DNA of 64,000 nucleotides. It comes from Halobacteria archaeon HArc-gm2 (GTDB lineage Archaea > Halobacteriota > Halobacteria > Halobacteriales > Haloarculaceae). Every line of letters begins with the position of its first letter. The stretch's first letter is position 1. Positions 24,438 through 32,951 of the stretch are shown in pieces. Below the pieces are notes generated by a model. The model did not search any database and was not told the origin of the DNA. It was given only the letters and a program-made list of their open reading frames with translations. The stretch covers positions 620,001-684,000 of the forward strand of contig JAOPKE010000001.1 in NCBI GenBank assembly GCA_025517465.1. The letters are read 5' to 3'. Position numbers and translations under genes: made by a program.

Positions 24438-25511
24438 ATGCAACCACGCGACCTCTCCGCCCACACCGTGTACCGGGCGGGTCGCGGCGTCGACGAAGTC
24501 GCCCGCGAACTGGGTCTGGACCCCGACGACCTCGTGAAACTCGCGTCGAACGAGAACATGTACGGCCCGAGCCCGGCCGCCGTCGAGGCCATCCGGGAAG
24601 GCGCCGACCGGATGCACTCCTACCCGAAGGCGTCCCACGCAGACCTTGTCGACGCCCTCGCTGAGAAATGGTCCGTCGAGTCCGACCAGGTGTGGCTCGG
24701 CAACGGCGGCGACGGCGTGCTGGACTACCTCGCCCGCGCGATGCTCGAACCCGGCGACGGCGTGCTTGTCCCCGAACCGGGCTTCGCGTACTACCCGATG
24801 AGCGCTCGGTTCCACCACGGCACCGTCGGGACCTACGAAATCTCCAGGGCCGACGACTTCGCCCAGACGCCCGACGTCGTCCTCAACGCCTACGACGGCG
24901 AGCGCATCGTCTACGTCACGAGTCCGCACAACCCGACGGGCTCGGAGATGACCAGCGACGACGTCGTCGAACTGGCCGAGCGCACCGACGAGGAGACGCT
25001 GATCCTCGTCGACGAGGCCTACGGCGAGTTCACCGAGAACCCGAGCGCCGCCACACTCCTCGGCGAACGCGACGACGTGGCCGTCTTGCGGACCTTCTCG
25101 AAGGTGTACGGCCTCGCTGGCGTCCGCCTGGGCTACGGCCTGGTTCCCGCGGAATGGGCCGACGCCTACGCGCGCATCAACACCCCCTTCGCCGCGAGCG
25201 AGCTGGCGTGTCGCGCCGGCCTCGCTGCGCTGGACGACGACGACCACGTCGAACAGACCGTCGAGACGGCCCACTGGGCCCGGGAGTACTACCACGAGAA
25301 CCTCGACGCCCCGACGTGGGACAGCGGCGGGAACTTCGTCCTCTGCGAAGTCGGCGACGCGACGGCCGTCGCCGACGCGGCAGAGCGGAAGGGTGTCATC
25401 GTCCGCGACTGCACCAGTTTCGGCCTTCCCGAGTGCATCCGGATCACCTGCGGGACGCGCGAGGACGCCGAGACTGCCGTCGAGATGATAAACGGGGTGC
25501 TGGCGGAGTGA
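24438..25511 (+). CDS. hisC: Histidinol-phosphate aminotransferase
   Basis: The 357-residue PLP enzyme starts MQPRDLSAHTVYRAGRGVDEVARELGLDPDDLVKLASNENMYGPSP, the HisC signature. It has YVTSPHNPTGSEM, LILVDEAYGEF with the PLP-binding Asp, and the Schiff-base Lys in FSKVYGLAGVRLGYG. It makes histidinol phosphate in histidine synthesis. Some archaeal HisC also act on aromatic substrates, and the window does contain aromatic pathway genes. It is the first gene of a three-gene coupled run with the adenylate-kinase-like gene (GTGA overlap). Confidence 0.9.
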   Translation: MQPRDLSAHTVYRAGRGVDEVARELGLDPDDLVKLASNENMYGPSPAAVEAIREGADRMHSYPKASHADLVDALAEKWSVESDQVWLGNGGDGVLDYLARAMLEPGDGVLVPEPGFAYYPMSARFHHGTVGTYEISRADDFAQTPDVVLNAYDGERIVYVTSPHNPTGSEMTSDDVVELAERTDEETLILVDEAYGEFTENPSAATLLGERDDVAVLRTFSKVYGLAGVRLGYGLVPAEWADAYARINTPFAASELACRAGLAALDDDDHVEQTVETAHWAREYYHENLDAPTWDSGGNFVLCEVGDATAVADAAERKGVIVRDCTSFGLPECIRITCGTREDAETAVEMINGVLAE

Positions 25512-26026
25512 GAGTCGCCGTCACGGGGACGCCTGGAACCGGAAAGACGACGGCGACCGAGTTACTCGCGCAGGACCCCGACTTCGACCTCGACGTCGTC
25601 CACCTCAACGACGTGATCAAGTCGGAGGGGTTCGACGAGGGCACCGACGAGGACCGCGGAAGCGTCATCGCCGACCTCGACGCCGTCGCCGAGTGGCTGG
25701 ATGGTCGCGACGACGTGCTCTTCGAGTCGCACCTCGCGCACAACTTCGACGCCGACCGCGTGGTCGTCCTCCGTGCACACCCCGACACCGTCGTCGAGCG
25801 CCTCCGTGAGCGCGGCGACAGCGACGCGAAGGCGTACGAGAACGCCGAGTCCGAGGCACTGGACGTGGTCCTCTCGGAAGCTGTCGAGAACCACGGACTC
25901 GAAAGCGTCTACGAGATAGACACGACCGACCGGTCGCCCGAAGACGTCGCTGGGGAGATATCCGCCGTCGTCGCTGACGACCGCGAACCGAGCGCCGGCG
26001 ACGTCACGTACATCGACTGGCTATGA
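25508..26026 (+). CDS. AK6/Fap7-type adenylate kinase
   Basis: The 172-residue protein begins with a P-loop, VTGTPGTGKTTATELLA, the form found in archaeal AK6/Fap7 proteins. It has FESHLAHNFDADRVVVLRAHPDTVVERLRERG in the lid region. These enzymes transfer phosphate between adenine nucleotides and, in eukaryotes and some archaea, assist small ribosomal subunit maturation. The GTG at 25508 is fixed by its 4-bp overlap with the hisC stop and the immediate P-loop. Its own stop overlaps the following lipid gene by ATGA. Confidence 0.88.
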   Translation: MRVAVTGTPGTGKTTATELLAQDPDFDLDVVHLNDVIKSEGFDEGTDEDRGSVIADLDAVAEWLDGRDDVLFESHLAHNFDADRVVVLRAHPDTVVERLRERGDSDAKAYENAESEALDVVLSEAVENHGLESVYEIDTTDRSPEDVAGEISAVVADDREPSAGDVTYIDWL

Positions 26027-26631
26027 CGCTGGACAAGTACCGCGGACTGGCCGACAAGATGCTCGGGCCGTTCGTCGGCGGCGCCAAACGCCTCGGTATC
26101 TCGCCGGACGGCGTGAGCGTCGTCGCCTTCGTCGCCGCGGCGGCCGCCGCCGTCGTCTTCTACCTGGCGGGCTCCGACCCGGTCCTCTATCTCGTCGGTG
26201 CGGTGCTCGTCTTCGTCAACGGCTGGCTCGACCTGGTCGACGGCGCCCTCGCGCGCGAACTGGACGTCAGCTCCGACGCCGGGGACCTGCTCGACCACGT
26301 CCTCGACCGCTACGCCGACATCGTCCTCCTCGTCGGCCTCGCAGCCGGCATCGGCCGGTACGACATCGGCCTCGCAGCGGTCACGGGCGTGCTGATGACC
26401 TCCTACCTCGGAACCCAGGCCCAGGCAGTCGGTCTGGACCGCGTCTACGGCGGGCTTGTGGGCCGCGCCGACCGCCTCGCACTCATCGGCATCACGGGCG
26501 GCGTCGCGGCGTTCTACACCGACCCCCTCGCCGGACTCACCATCGTCGGCTGGCTGCTTGTCGCACTCGCCCTCGTCGGCCACCTGACGGCCCTGCAGCG
26601 GTTCTACTACTCGATGCGCGCGCTCTCCTGA
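26023..26631 (+). CDS. CDP-alcohol phosphatidyltransferase (archaetidylinositol-phosphate synthase-like)
   Basis: The 202-residue membrane protein contains the full CDP-alcohol motif D-x2-D-G-x2-A-R-x8-G-x3-D-x3-D, seen as DLVDGALARELDVSSDAGDLLDHVLD, and about six membrane helices. Family enzymes join a CDP-archaeol or CDP-diacylglycerol to a hydroxyl acceptor in phospholipid synthesis. The C-terminal portion (QRFYYSMRALS) is like the archaeal inositol-phosphate group, but the acceptor is an inference. It overlaps the adenylate kinase gene by 4 bp. A second family member, for serine, lies at 44.6 kb. Confidence 0.85.
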   Translation: MTLDKYRGLADKMLGPFVGGAKRLGISPDGVSVVAFVAAAAAAVVFYLAGSDPVLYLVGAVLVFVNGWLDLVDGALARELDVSSDAGDLLDHVLDRYADIVLLVGLAAGIGRYDIGLAAVTGVLMTSYLGTQAQAVGLDRVYGGLVGRADRLALIGITGGVAAFYTDPLAGLTIVGWLLVALALVGHLTALQRFYYSMRALS

Positions 26632-26641
26632 CGGTGCGTAC

Positions 26642-26650
26642 GATTTATGC
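26642..26650 (+). promoter_or_regulatory. TATA box for aMBF1
   Basis: GATTTATGC is centred 28 bp before the ATG at 26674. It argues for that start rather than the ATG nine codons upstream, which overlaps the box. Confidence 0.6.
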
Positions 26651-26673
26651 CGCGTGGTGTCGAAGCGACGGAT

Positions 26674-27216
26674 ATGGTTCAGTGTGAGATGTGCGGGAAA
26701 GACGTCGGGAGTCCGAACCGCGTGAAGATCGAGGGCGCGGAACTCGACGTGTGCGACGACTGCACGGAGTTCGGCACCGAGATTCGGACCGAGGACTCCT
26801 CGTCGAGCACGTCCACCAAGTATTCGACCAGTAGCTCGTCGGGGTCATCCGGGTCCTCCTCGAGCACCGGGAGTGGGTCCAGTGGGTCCTCGGGGAGCTC
26901 CGGTGGGGGACGCCGCCGCGACATGTTCGACCAGATGGACGAACTCGCCCAGGACTACGACGAGCGCATCCGTAACGCCCGCGAGAGCACCGACATGAGT
27001 CAGGAGGACCTGGCAAACGAGCTCAACGAGAAGGCGAGCCTCATCCGGAAACTCGAACGCGGCGACACGCTGCCGAGCGACGACGTCCAGAAGAAACTCG
27101 AAAGCGCGCTGGGTATCACGCTCACCGCCGGGTCGAGCGACGCAGACGAGGAGTGGGAAGGCGGCTCCAGCAGCGGGAGTTACACGCTCGGTGACGTGGT
27201 CAAGCGGAAGGATTAG
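26674..27216 (+). CDS. Archaeal multiprotein bridging factor aMBF1
   Basis: The 180-residue protein has the aMBF1 plan: an N-terminal zinc ribbon (CEMCG ... CDDC), a long Ser/Gly linker (about residues 45-85), and a C-terminal HTH_3 domain (RIRNARESTDMSQEDLANELNEKASLIRKLERGDTLPSDDVQKKLE). Homologues bridge regulators and TBP in eukaryotes. In archaea the protein has been linked to the ribosome and growth adaptation. The Ser-rich linker is unusually long. A run of hairpins follows immediately after the stop. Confidence 0.9.
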   Translation: MVQCEMCGKDVGSPNRVKIEGAELDVCDDCTEFGTEIRTEDSSSSTSTKYSTSSSSGSSGSSSSTGSGSSGSSGSSGGGRRRDMFDQMDELAQDYDERIRNARESTDMSQEDLANELNEKASLIRKLERGDTLPSDDVQKKLESALGITLTAGSSDADEEWEGGSSSGSYTLGDVVKRKD

Positions 27217-27338
27217 GCAGGTCGAGCGGAGCGAGACCTGCGGAAAAGACGAACGGGGAACGGAGTGACCCGTGAGAACTGAACGGTCCGAACGAAGTGA
27301 GGACCGTGGTTGACCGAACGGGGAACGGAGTTTCCCGT
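27217..27338. repeat. Cluster of four short hairpins
   Basis: Four consecutive inverted repeats lie between aMBF1 and the response regulator gene. Arms are GCAGGTC/GACCTGC (27217-27241), ACGGG/CCCGT (27253-27273), ACGGTCC/GGACCGT (27283-27307) and ACGGGGAA/TTTCCCGT with one mismatch (27318-27338). The loops share GAACGGAGT-like or GAGCGGAGCGA motifs. The first could act as the aMBF1 terminator. The series looks like a small dispersed palindromic repeat that has multiplied. Confidence 0.7.
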
Positions 27339-27366
27339 GAGGACTGACAGGACGGGTCCGAGCCGG

Positions 27367-27927
27367 TTACAGCACGAGTTCGCGTTCTTCGAGATCGAGT
27401 TCAGCGGCGAGTTCGTCGACCGTCTCCTGCAGGTCGCTGATTTCCCGGTGGAGTTCCCGGTAGCGCTCGCTCTGGCTCAGCTCCGCTCGTGAGCGCTCGA
27501 CGCGGAGGACGTTCCGAGTGAGTTTCTTCCGCGTGAGTCGCTGGAGCGCATCGGTGTACTCGGTGACCGCCAGCAGGCGGTCGACGACGTCGAAGACCTC
27601 CTCGCGCGTGACGGGCTTGACGAGGTAGTCGTCGACGCCGAGGCCGATGACGTCGAAGTCCGGCGGGGCGTCCGTCACCATCGCCACGCGGCAGTCGACG
27701 TCGCTGTCCTCGATGGCAGGGAGCACCTCGTGGCCCGAGAATCCCGCCAACCGGCGGTCGACGAGGACGACGTCGACGTCGTTCGTGAGACGTTCGATCC
27801 CCTCCTCGCCGGTGTATGCGGTGACGACGGCGTACTCGTCACCGAGGTAGTCGGCGTAGAGGTCGGCCAGGTGTCGCTCGTCCTCGATGACGAGGACTGT
27901 CGCGTCAGACGTCGCGTCCCCTGTCAC
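27367..27927 (-). CDS. Response regulator with HalX-type C-terminal domain
   Basis: The 186-residue protein has a receiver domain (residues about 10-120) with the acidic pair Glu15-Asp16, phospho-acceptor Asp57 in VVLVDRRLAG and the conserved Lys in DYLVKPV. The C-terminal part is a helical HalX-like domain (TEYTDALQRLTRKKLTRNVLRVERSRAELSQSERYRELHREI) ending in a coiled coil. Such regulators receive phosphate from haloarchaeal histidine kinases. The output mechanism of HalX is not established. No kinase gene is adjacent, so it is an orphan regulator here. Confidence 0.88.
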   Translation of the reverse strand: MTGDATSDATVLVIEDERHLADLYADYLGDEYAVVTAYTGEEGIERLTNDVDVVLVDRRLAGFSGHEVLPAIEDSDVDCRVAMVTDAPPDFDVIGLGVDDYLVKPVTREEVFDVVDRLLAVTEYTDALQRLTRKKLTRNVLRVERSRAELSQSERYRELHREISDLQETVDELAAELDLEERELVL

Positions 27928-28029
27928 GTGTATTCGTCTGGATATCTCCTGCTATACACCTTAACCGTCACTGTCCACTCACTGTTCGAAAACGCCGCGC
28001 ACCAGGGAAGTCGTTCACTGACTGCGCAA

Positions 28030-28037
28030 CATATATG
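28030..28037 (+). promoter_or_regulatory. TATA box for tpiA
   Basis: CATATATG is centred 27 bp before the ATG at 28061, a strong leaderless promoter match. Confidence 0.6.
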
Positions 28038-28060
28038 CGCCACCCGGGTCGTGTTCCGAT

Positions 28061-28708
28061 ATGTTCGTACTCGTCAACCTGAAAGCGTATCCCTGCGACC
28101 CGGTGGCCGTCGCCGAGGCCGCGCAGGACGTGAGCGAGGAAACCGGCGTCCGCGTCGCGATCGCACCCCAGGCGGCTCATCTCTCTGCCGTGGCCGACAC
28201 GGGCGTCGAGACGTGGGCCCAGCACGTCAGTCCGGTCGAACACGGCAGTCACACCGGGAGCACGCTCGCAGAGGCCGCCGCGGACGCGGGCGCGACCGGC
28301 ACGCTGATCAACCACTCCGAGAACCGGCTCAAGCTCGCCGACATCGACGGCTCCATCGACGCGGCCGACCGCGCGGATCTGGAGACCATCGTCTGCGCCA
28401 ACAACCCCGACCAGATCGGTGCCGCGGCCGCGCTCGGCCCGGACTCGGTCGCCGTCGAACCGCCGGAACTCATCGGCACCGGCACGCCCGTCAGCAAGGC
28501 CGATCCCGACATCGTGACGGACGCCGTCGAGGCCGCCGCGGCCGTCGACGAGTCCGTCGACGTGCTCTGTGGGGCCGGTATCTCGACCGGCGACGACGTC
28601 GTCTCGGCGCAGGATCTGGGCGCGACGGGCGTCCTGCTCGCCAGCGGCGTCGCGAAGGCCGACGACCCGCGCGCCGCGCTCGAAGACCTGGTCGAACCGC
28701 TCGACTGA
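28061..28708 (+). CDS. tpiA: Triosephosphate isomerase (archaeal short form)
   Basis: The 215-residue enzyme interconverts dihydroxyacetone phosphate and glyceraldehyde 3-phosphate. It has the archaeal short length. Motifs are VLVNLKAYP (catalytic Lys region), [10 protein letters not shown] with the catalytic His, [12 protein letters not shown] with the catalytic Glu in place of the longer bacterial loop, and the phosphate-binding VLCGAGIST and [10 protein letters not shown]. It starts at the ATG placed 27 bp after a TATA box. The stop codon touches the outer arm of an 82-bp palindrome. Confidence 0.95.
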   Translation: MFVLVNLKAYPCDPVAVAEAAQDVSEETGVRVAIAPQAAHLSAVADTGVETWAQHVSPVEHGSHTGSTLAEAAADAGATGTLINHSENRLKLADIDGSIDAADRADLETIVCANNPDQIGAAAALGPDSVAVEPPELIGTGTPVSKADPDIVTDAVEAAAAVDESVDVLCGAGISTGDDVVSAQDLGATGVLLASGVAKADDPRAALEDLVEPLD

Positions 28709-28789
28709 TAGTGGTGGTTGTAACTTTTAACCGGCGTTCGACGGTACCAGTCACGACGAACGCCGGTAAGTGCTTACAACCACCACTAT
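28708..28789. repeat. 82-bp interrupted palindrome (MITE-like or terminator)
   Basis: Outer arms 28708-28723 and 28774-28789 are perfect 16-bp inverted repeats (ATAGTGGTGGTTGTAA). Inner arms 28730-28740 and 28757-28767 are a perfect 11-bp pair (ACCGGCGTTCG). They are separated by 6-bp unpaired spacers and a 16-nt loop. The unit sits between the ends of tpiA and the HerA-like gene. Terminal repeats of this length suggest a miniature element; a two-sided terminator is the alternative. No clear target duplication is visible. Confidence 0.75.
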
Positions 28790-28849
28790 GTAGCGCCGCT
28801 CGAATCTGACCGTTCCGAATTTTCGGAGAAGGACCCGCGAGAGACAGTG

Positions 28850-30754
28850 CTACGCCGACGCGTCGACGATTTCTCGCAGATCGGCGACGGCGTCGGCGAT
28901 GTCGGGCGCAGAGAGGTCGGCCGGCGCCTCGTCGGTCACCAGTTCACGCAACACGGATTCGTATCGCCCGCAGCTGGCGTGCTCGATAAAGCCGCCCAGT
29001 CGAAGCTGACGGTTGTAGGCGTACGCTCTCGTCCGGTCGCCCGACCCGCCCGCGGAGAAGTGGGCGTTGAGCGGCGTGTCCGGCCCCTGTTCGACGTAGT
29101 ACTGGAGCATCCGTTGGGCCTTCTCGTCCAGCTCTCGCAGGTCGGACTCGACGTCGTGGAGGAACGCCGGGGTCTCGTAGTCGGGCTCGCTGGATTCCCG
29201 TTCGACGAGGAGCGCACCACCCGACTCTTTCGACTGGCTCGACGACGCCGAGCCGTTCGACGCAGTCGACTGTCTCGACTCCGTACCGTTGGCTGACGCC
29301 GTCGATTGGCCGCCGTCACTCGCGTCGTCGGTGAAGTCCTGCGGTTCGAAGTCGAAGTCGACCGCAGCGGTCGCTCCGTCTCCGTTCTCGCCCTCTCCGT
29401 TTGACGCACTCGCCGCGTCCCCAGTGGCCGACGCCGCTGCCGCGGAGGCCGCATCGTCGCTGCCGGGCGCTCCACCGTCGTCGCCGCCGGCCATCGCGGC
29501 CCCGTCGTCGGCGAACATCCCGAACGCGTCGCCGAAGCCGCCGCCGGAGGTGTGGTCGGTCGACGGTTCGTCCGGTTCGCTGGCGGCGTCGGCCGTGGCC
29601 GTCGCGTCGTCAGGGGACGATTCGGCCGCCTTCTCGCCGTCGTCTTCCTCCCAGCGGGCCCGTCGCCGGCGTTGCTTCTCCTTCTCCGTCCGGCCCGGGT
29701 TGTAGCCGTCGACGTGCTGGAGGAGCGCGTCGGTGAACTGCTCGGCCATCTTGCGCATGTCGCGGGCGTCCTGCAGTTCGGTCTCCAGTTCGGCGATGCG
29801 GGAGTTCTTCTCGTCGAGTTGCTCCCGGAGTTCCTTCACCCGGTCCTCGGTCTGTTGTTTCTCCTCGCTTATCTCGGAGAGTTCGGAGACCAGGTCGTCA
29901 CTGACGGACTTGAGCTCCGGACGTTCGAAGTCGTCGAGGCCGGGCGTGGCACCGGCGTCGAAGGTCTGCTTGCGGTGGAACTGGACGCGGCGGATGGACT
30001 CGGACCAGTCGGTCATGAGGAACGCCTCGCCGTCGTCGAGGTCCTCGACGGCGTCGGCGTACTGCGAGTCGATGATACGACCGACGACCTTGGTGTCGTT
30101 GTTCCAGGTCAGACGGTGCCAGACCAGCCAGTCGCACTGGGTGATGTAGTCCTTCTTCACGTCGGCCGGGCGCTGGCTGATGCCGACCATGCCGAGGCCG
30201 TGCTTGCGTCCGCGCTTGCCGATCTTGATGAGCATCTTCCCGACCTCGCCGACGGAGCCGTTCTCCGGGATCCACTCGTGGCACTCCTCGACGAGCATGA
30301 GGAAGGGCTGTTTCTGCTTTTTCGCCTTGGCGAAGAGGTGTCGGGCGACCTCCTTCAGGAGTTCCTCGGCCTCGTCGCCGTCGAGGAACGAGGAGATGTC
30401 GAGGATGATGGGCACGTTCTGCTCCAGCGCGAGCGAGGCGATCTTCTCGGCGTGCTCGGCGGTCACCTGGATGTCGCATTCGTCGTCTGCGCCGGCGTGG
30501 AGGATCTCGTACTCCTCCTTGAGCCCGTAGTACTCGCCGTCGATGTCGACGATGAGCATGCCGAACCCGTTATCGAGCAGTTTCTCGGCGATGACCGACG
30601 CGGTGTTGGACTTCCCGGACCCCGACTTCCCGGTGACGAATCCGCGGCCGGTAAGGAGTTCGACGACCGGGAGGTCGACGGATTTGCCGGGTTCCTCCGC
30701 CCCGCCGACACCGGGACTCGTCGTCGCGACTGTGATGTGTTCTGTCTCGGCCAT
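28850..30754 (-). CDS. HerA-like bipolar ATPase with coiled-coil and disordered tail
   Basis: The 634-residue protein has an FtsK/HerA-type ATPase core: Walker A GKSGSGKS at residues 42-49, a Walker B-like FLMLVEECHEW, and GKRGRKHGLGMVGISQRP with the sensor/Arg region. A coiled coil follows (about 290-350), then a long Ala/Asp/Ser-rich acidic stretch (about 370-520) and a C-terminal helical domain (FLHDVESDLRELDEKAQRMLQYYVEQG). HerA works with NurA in DNA end processing, but this type lacks an adjacent nuclease, so its role in DNA handling is inferred. It is near the Y-family polymerase gene. Confidence 0.82.
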   Translation of the reverse strand: MAETEHITVATTSPGVGGAEEPGKSVDLPVVELLTGRGFVTGKSGSGKSNTASVIAEKLLDNGFGMLIVDIDGEYYGLKEEYEILHAGADDECDIQVTAEHAEKIASLALEQNVPIILDISSFLDGDEAEELLKEVARHLFAKAKKQKQPFLMLVEECHEWIPENGSVGEVGKMLIKIGKRGRKHGLGMVGISQRPADVKKDYITQCDWLVWHRLTWNNDTKVVGRIIDSQYADAVEDLDDGEAFLMTDWSESIRRVQFHRKQTFDAGATPGLDDFERPELKSVSDDLVSELSEISEEKQQTEDRVKELREQLDEKNSRIAELETELQDARDMRKMAEQFTDALLQHVDGYNPGRTEKEKQRRRRARWEEDDGEKAAESSPDDATATADAASEPDEPSTDHTSGGGFGDAFGMFADDGAAMAGGDDGGAPGSDDAASAAAASATGDAASASNGEGENGDGATAAVDFDFEPQDFTDDASDGGQSTASANGTESRQSTASNGSASSSQSKESGGALLVERESSEPDYETPAFLHDVESDLRELDEKAQRMLQYYVEQGPDTPLNAHFSAGGSGDRTRAYAYNRQLRLGGFIEHASCGRYESVLRELVTDEAPADLSAPDIADAVADLREIVDASA

Positions 30755-30902
30755 TCGATCTTGCTATAGAGCAGTGTCTAGCGGCCCATAACTGTCCGTC
30801 AGACGCGTGTCACGCGCGACACAGGTTGGTCGCACCACCACCGCTCGCCGCACAAAACGCTAAACCGAATGGCGCTCATACGTCACCTGTGAGTGGGGAG
30901 GC

Positions 30903-31250
30903 ATGACCCGGTACGCGACGTTCGTCGAGGCCGGGACCGTCTACGTGGGGAGCGAGGACGGGCAGGTGGAGGTCGGCGACGTCGACGACATCCTCGACGT
31001 CATCGGCGGTCCGGCCTGGACGATCAGTTACACCGACGCCGCGAAGGAGCGCCACCCGGCGATGGACACCTCCGACGAGGGCCTCGTCGTCGACGTCGTG
31101 GACATGATTCAGGCGATGACCCACGGCGAGAAGTTCGTCCGGACGCTCCAGGCACACCCGGTCGAGACCGCGGCCGACGACGAGATGGCGCCCCGGACGG
31201 GCCTGTTCGTCGGAAAACTGCTGGAGAACCTGGAGAACGGCGTGGCCTGA
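30903..31250 (+). CDS. Conserved-looking 115-aa protein of unknown function
   Basis: A 115-residue protein starting MTRYATFVEAGTVYVGSEDGQVEVGDVDDILDVIGG, predicted as beta strands followed by helices (VDVVDMIQAMTHGEKFVRTLQ) and a final helix LFVGKLLENLENG. It is acidic and has no Cys, signal peptide or membrane segment. I do not recognise the family. It sits divergently between the HerA-like gene and convergently with the polymerase gene (stop codons 9 bp apart), so a link to DNA metabolism is only a positional hint. Confidence 0.6.
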   Translation: MTRYATFVEAGTVYVGSEDGQVEVGDVDDILDVIGGPAWTISYTDAAKERHPAMDTSDEGLVVDVVDMIQAMTHGEKFVRTLQAHPVETAADDEMAPRTGLFVGKLLENLENGVA

Positions 31251-31259
31251 GGGGTTCGT

Positions 31260-32672
31260 CTAGAACTCGCCGAGCGTCGACTGACCGTCTGACGAGCGGC
31301 CGCTTTCAGCCGCTTCGTCGTCGGCATCGTCGCCAGTCGAACCCGTGGGACTGTCGTCGTCAGACCTGTCTGTTCCGTCAGCCATTGCTTCGAACCCGTC
31401 GAGACTCGCCTGCCCTTCAGAAACCGGACCGTCGTCCGTCGTCGCGTTCGTGGGTGATGGCTCGTGACTGCTGCGCTCGAACGAACTGGTCGAATCGGCC
31501 GATTCGGCCGACCCGGTCGCGCTCTCGAAGCCGTCGAGGCTGGACTGGTCGCCGCCGGAGAAACTGAGCTTCGAGACGCGGACGCCGACCTTCCGGACGC
31601 GGTCGCCCCTGAACTCCTCCAGCAGGTCGAGCGCCACGTCCTCGACCAGCGACGGTTCGTCGACCGGGCCCGGGAGCGAGTGCGCGCGCGTGTGAACGTC
31701 GTACGGTGGCGTGACGACCTTGATCCCGATGGTCTGGTAGAGCGCGTCCTTGCTGGTCGCCCGGTCGGCGACCGAGTCGGCGAGCGAGCGGACGCGGTCA
31801 CGTTTCGCGTCCTCGTCGCTCGTCGCGCTGGCGAAGGCGGACTCCCGCGAGAGGCTCTTGGGCAGGCCCCGGGGCGTGACCTCGCGTTCGTCCTCGCCGC
31901 GGGCGTAGCGGTAGATTTCCATCCCGCGTTCGCCGAAGCGGTCCGCGAGCGTGTCGGGGTCGGCCTCGGCGAGGTCGCCCGCCGTCTCGATGCCCATCTC
32001 GCCGAGCTCGGCCGCCGTCACCGGGCCGACGCCGTGGACCTCGTCGACGGGGAGGTCGGCGAAGAAATCACGCACGCCGCCGGGTTCGACGACGACGAGG
32101 CCGTCGGGCTTGTCGTGGTCGCTGGCGACCTTCGCGGCGCTCATCGTCGGGGCGACGCCGACGCTCGCGGCGACGCCGACCGCGTCCTCGATGTCGGATT
32201 TCAGTTGCGCTCCCCACTCCTCGGCTTCGTCCCAGCTAATCTCGTCGCTGACGTCCAGGTACGCCTCGTCGATGCTGACCTCGCGGACGACGTCGGCGCG
32301 CTCGTTGAGTATCTCCTTGACCTCGGCGCTGACGGACTCGTAGTAGGACATGTCCACGGGTCGGTAGAAGCCGGCCTCGTCGACGTCCAGATGGGGGTCG
32401 TCGATGGCGTCGATTTTGCGGGGGAGTCGTTCGAGGGCCTCCGAGATGGCCATCGCGCTGTCGACGCCGTACTCGCGGGCCTCGTAGCTGGCGGTCGCGA
32501 CCGCACCGATGGTTTCCCCGGGTTCGAAGCCCATCCCGACGACGAGAGGTTGGCTTTCGAGGGCTGGCTCGCGCAGGCGCTCGCAGGCCGCGTAGAAACA
32601 GTCCATGTCGACGTGGGTGACGATGCGGGTCCCGTCGTCCGTCGCCGTTCCCGGGAGCCGCTCCCCGTCCAT
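31260..32672 (-). CDS. dinB: DNA polymerase IV (Y family)
   Basis: The 470-residue translesion polymerase has the catalytic core with VTHVDMDCFYAACE (Asp for metal binding), YEAREYGVDSAM, and EVSIDEAYLDVSD with the catalytic Asp-Glu. The helix-hairpin-helix DEVHGVGPVTAAELGEMGIETAGDLA and the little-finger domain follow. The last ~95 residues are a Ser/Asp-rich tail carrying three PCNA-binding-like boxes: QSSLDGF (376-382), QASLDGF (421-427) and the terminal QSTLGEF (464-470). It copies past damaged bases with low fidelity. The tail is longer than the usual single-box ending. Confidence 0.93.
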   Translation of the reverse strand: MDGERLPGTATDDGTRIVTHVDMDCFYAACERLREPALESQPLVVGMGFEPGETIGAVATASYEAREYGVDSAMAISEALERLPRKIDAIDDPHLDVDEAGFYRPVDMSYYESVSAEVKEILNERADVVREVSIDEAYLDVSDEISWDEAEEWGAQLKSDIEDAVGVAASVGVAPTMSAAKVASDHDKPDGLVVVEPGGVRDFFADLPVDEVHGVGPVTAAELGEMGIETAGDLAEADPDTLADRFGERGMEIYRYARGEDEREVTPRGLPKSLSRESAFASATSDEDAKRDRVRSLADSVADRATSKDALYQTIGIKVVTPPYDVHTRAHSLPGPVDEPSLVEDVALDLLEEFRGDRVRKVGVRVSKLSFSGGDQSSLDGFESATGSAESADSTSSFERSSHEPSPTNATTDDGPVSEGQASLDGFEAMADGTDRSDDDSPTGSTGDDADDEAAESGRSSDGQSTLGEF

Positions 32673-32951
32673 AGTCGTGTCCTCTCGGGTGGACGCCTAT
32701 CAAGGTTCGCGTACCGCGGTGAAGGTAGTCACTGGGACGGAGTGAAAAATCGAAAAGCCGTGACGGCGGGCGGCCAGGTCCGCCGTCGACGCTGATCGGA
32801 ATCCGGTACGGCTTCCAGAGGCGTCAGCGGTGATTCCCGCCGGGAGCTCTCTGGCTCCAGGTGGACGTTAGCGCCTGGCACACTTGAGTGTTACTCCGGT
32901 TCGTCGGTCGACGACTGCGCAGCTGCGTCCCCTCGCGAACGGGCTGTCTCG

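Noticed and set aside
27217-27338. A CRISPR array in the hairpin cluster.
   Set aside because: Arms and spacings differ between units, spacers are only about 10 bp, and no cas gene is in the window.
29552-30769. 405-codon frame antisense to the HerA-like gene.
   Set aside because: Leu/Val/Asp-rich shadow typical of opposite-strand readings in high-GC DNA; the minus-strand gene has Walker motifs.
31464-32795. 443-codon frame antisense to dinB.
   Set aside because: No motif, and the composition is typical of an antisense shadow; the catalytic DMDCFY and SIDEAYLD motifs are on the minus strand.
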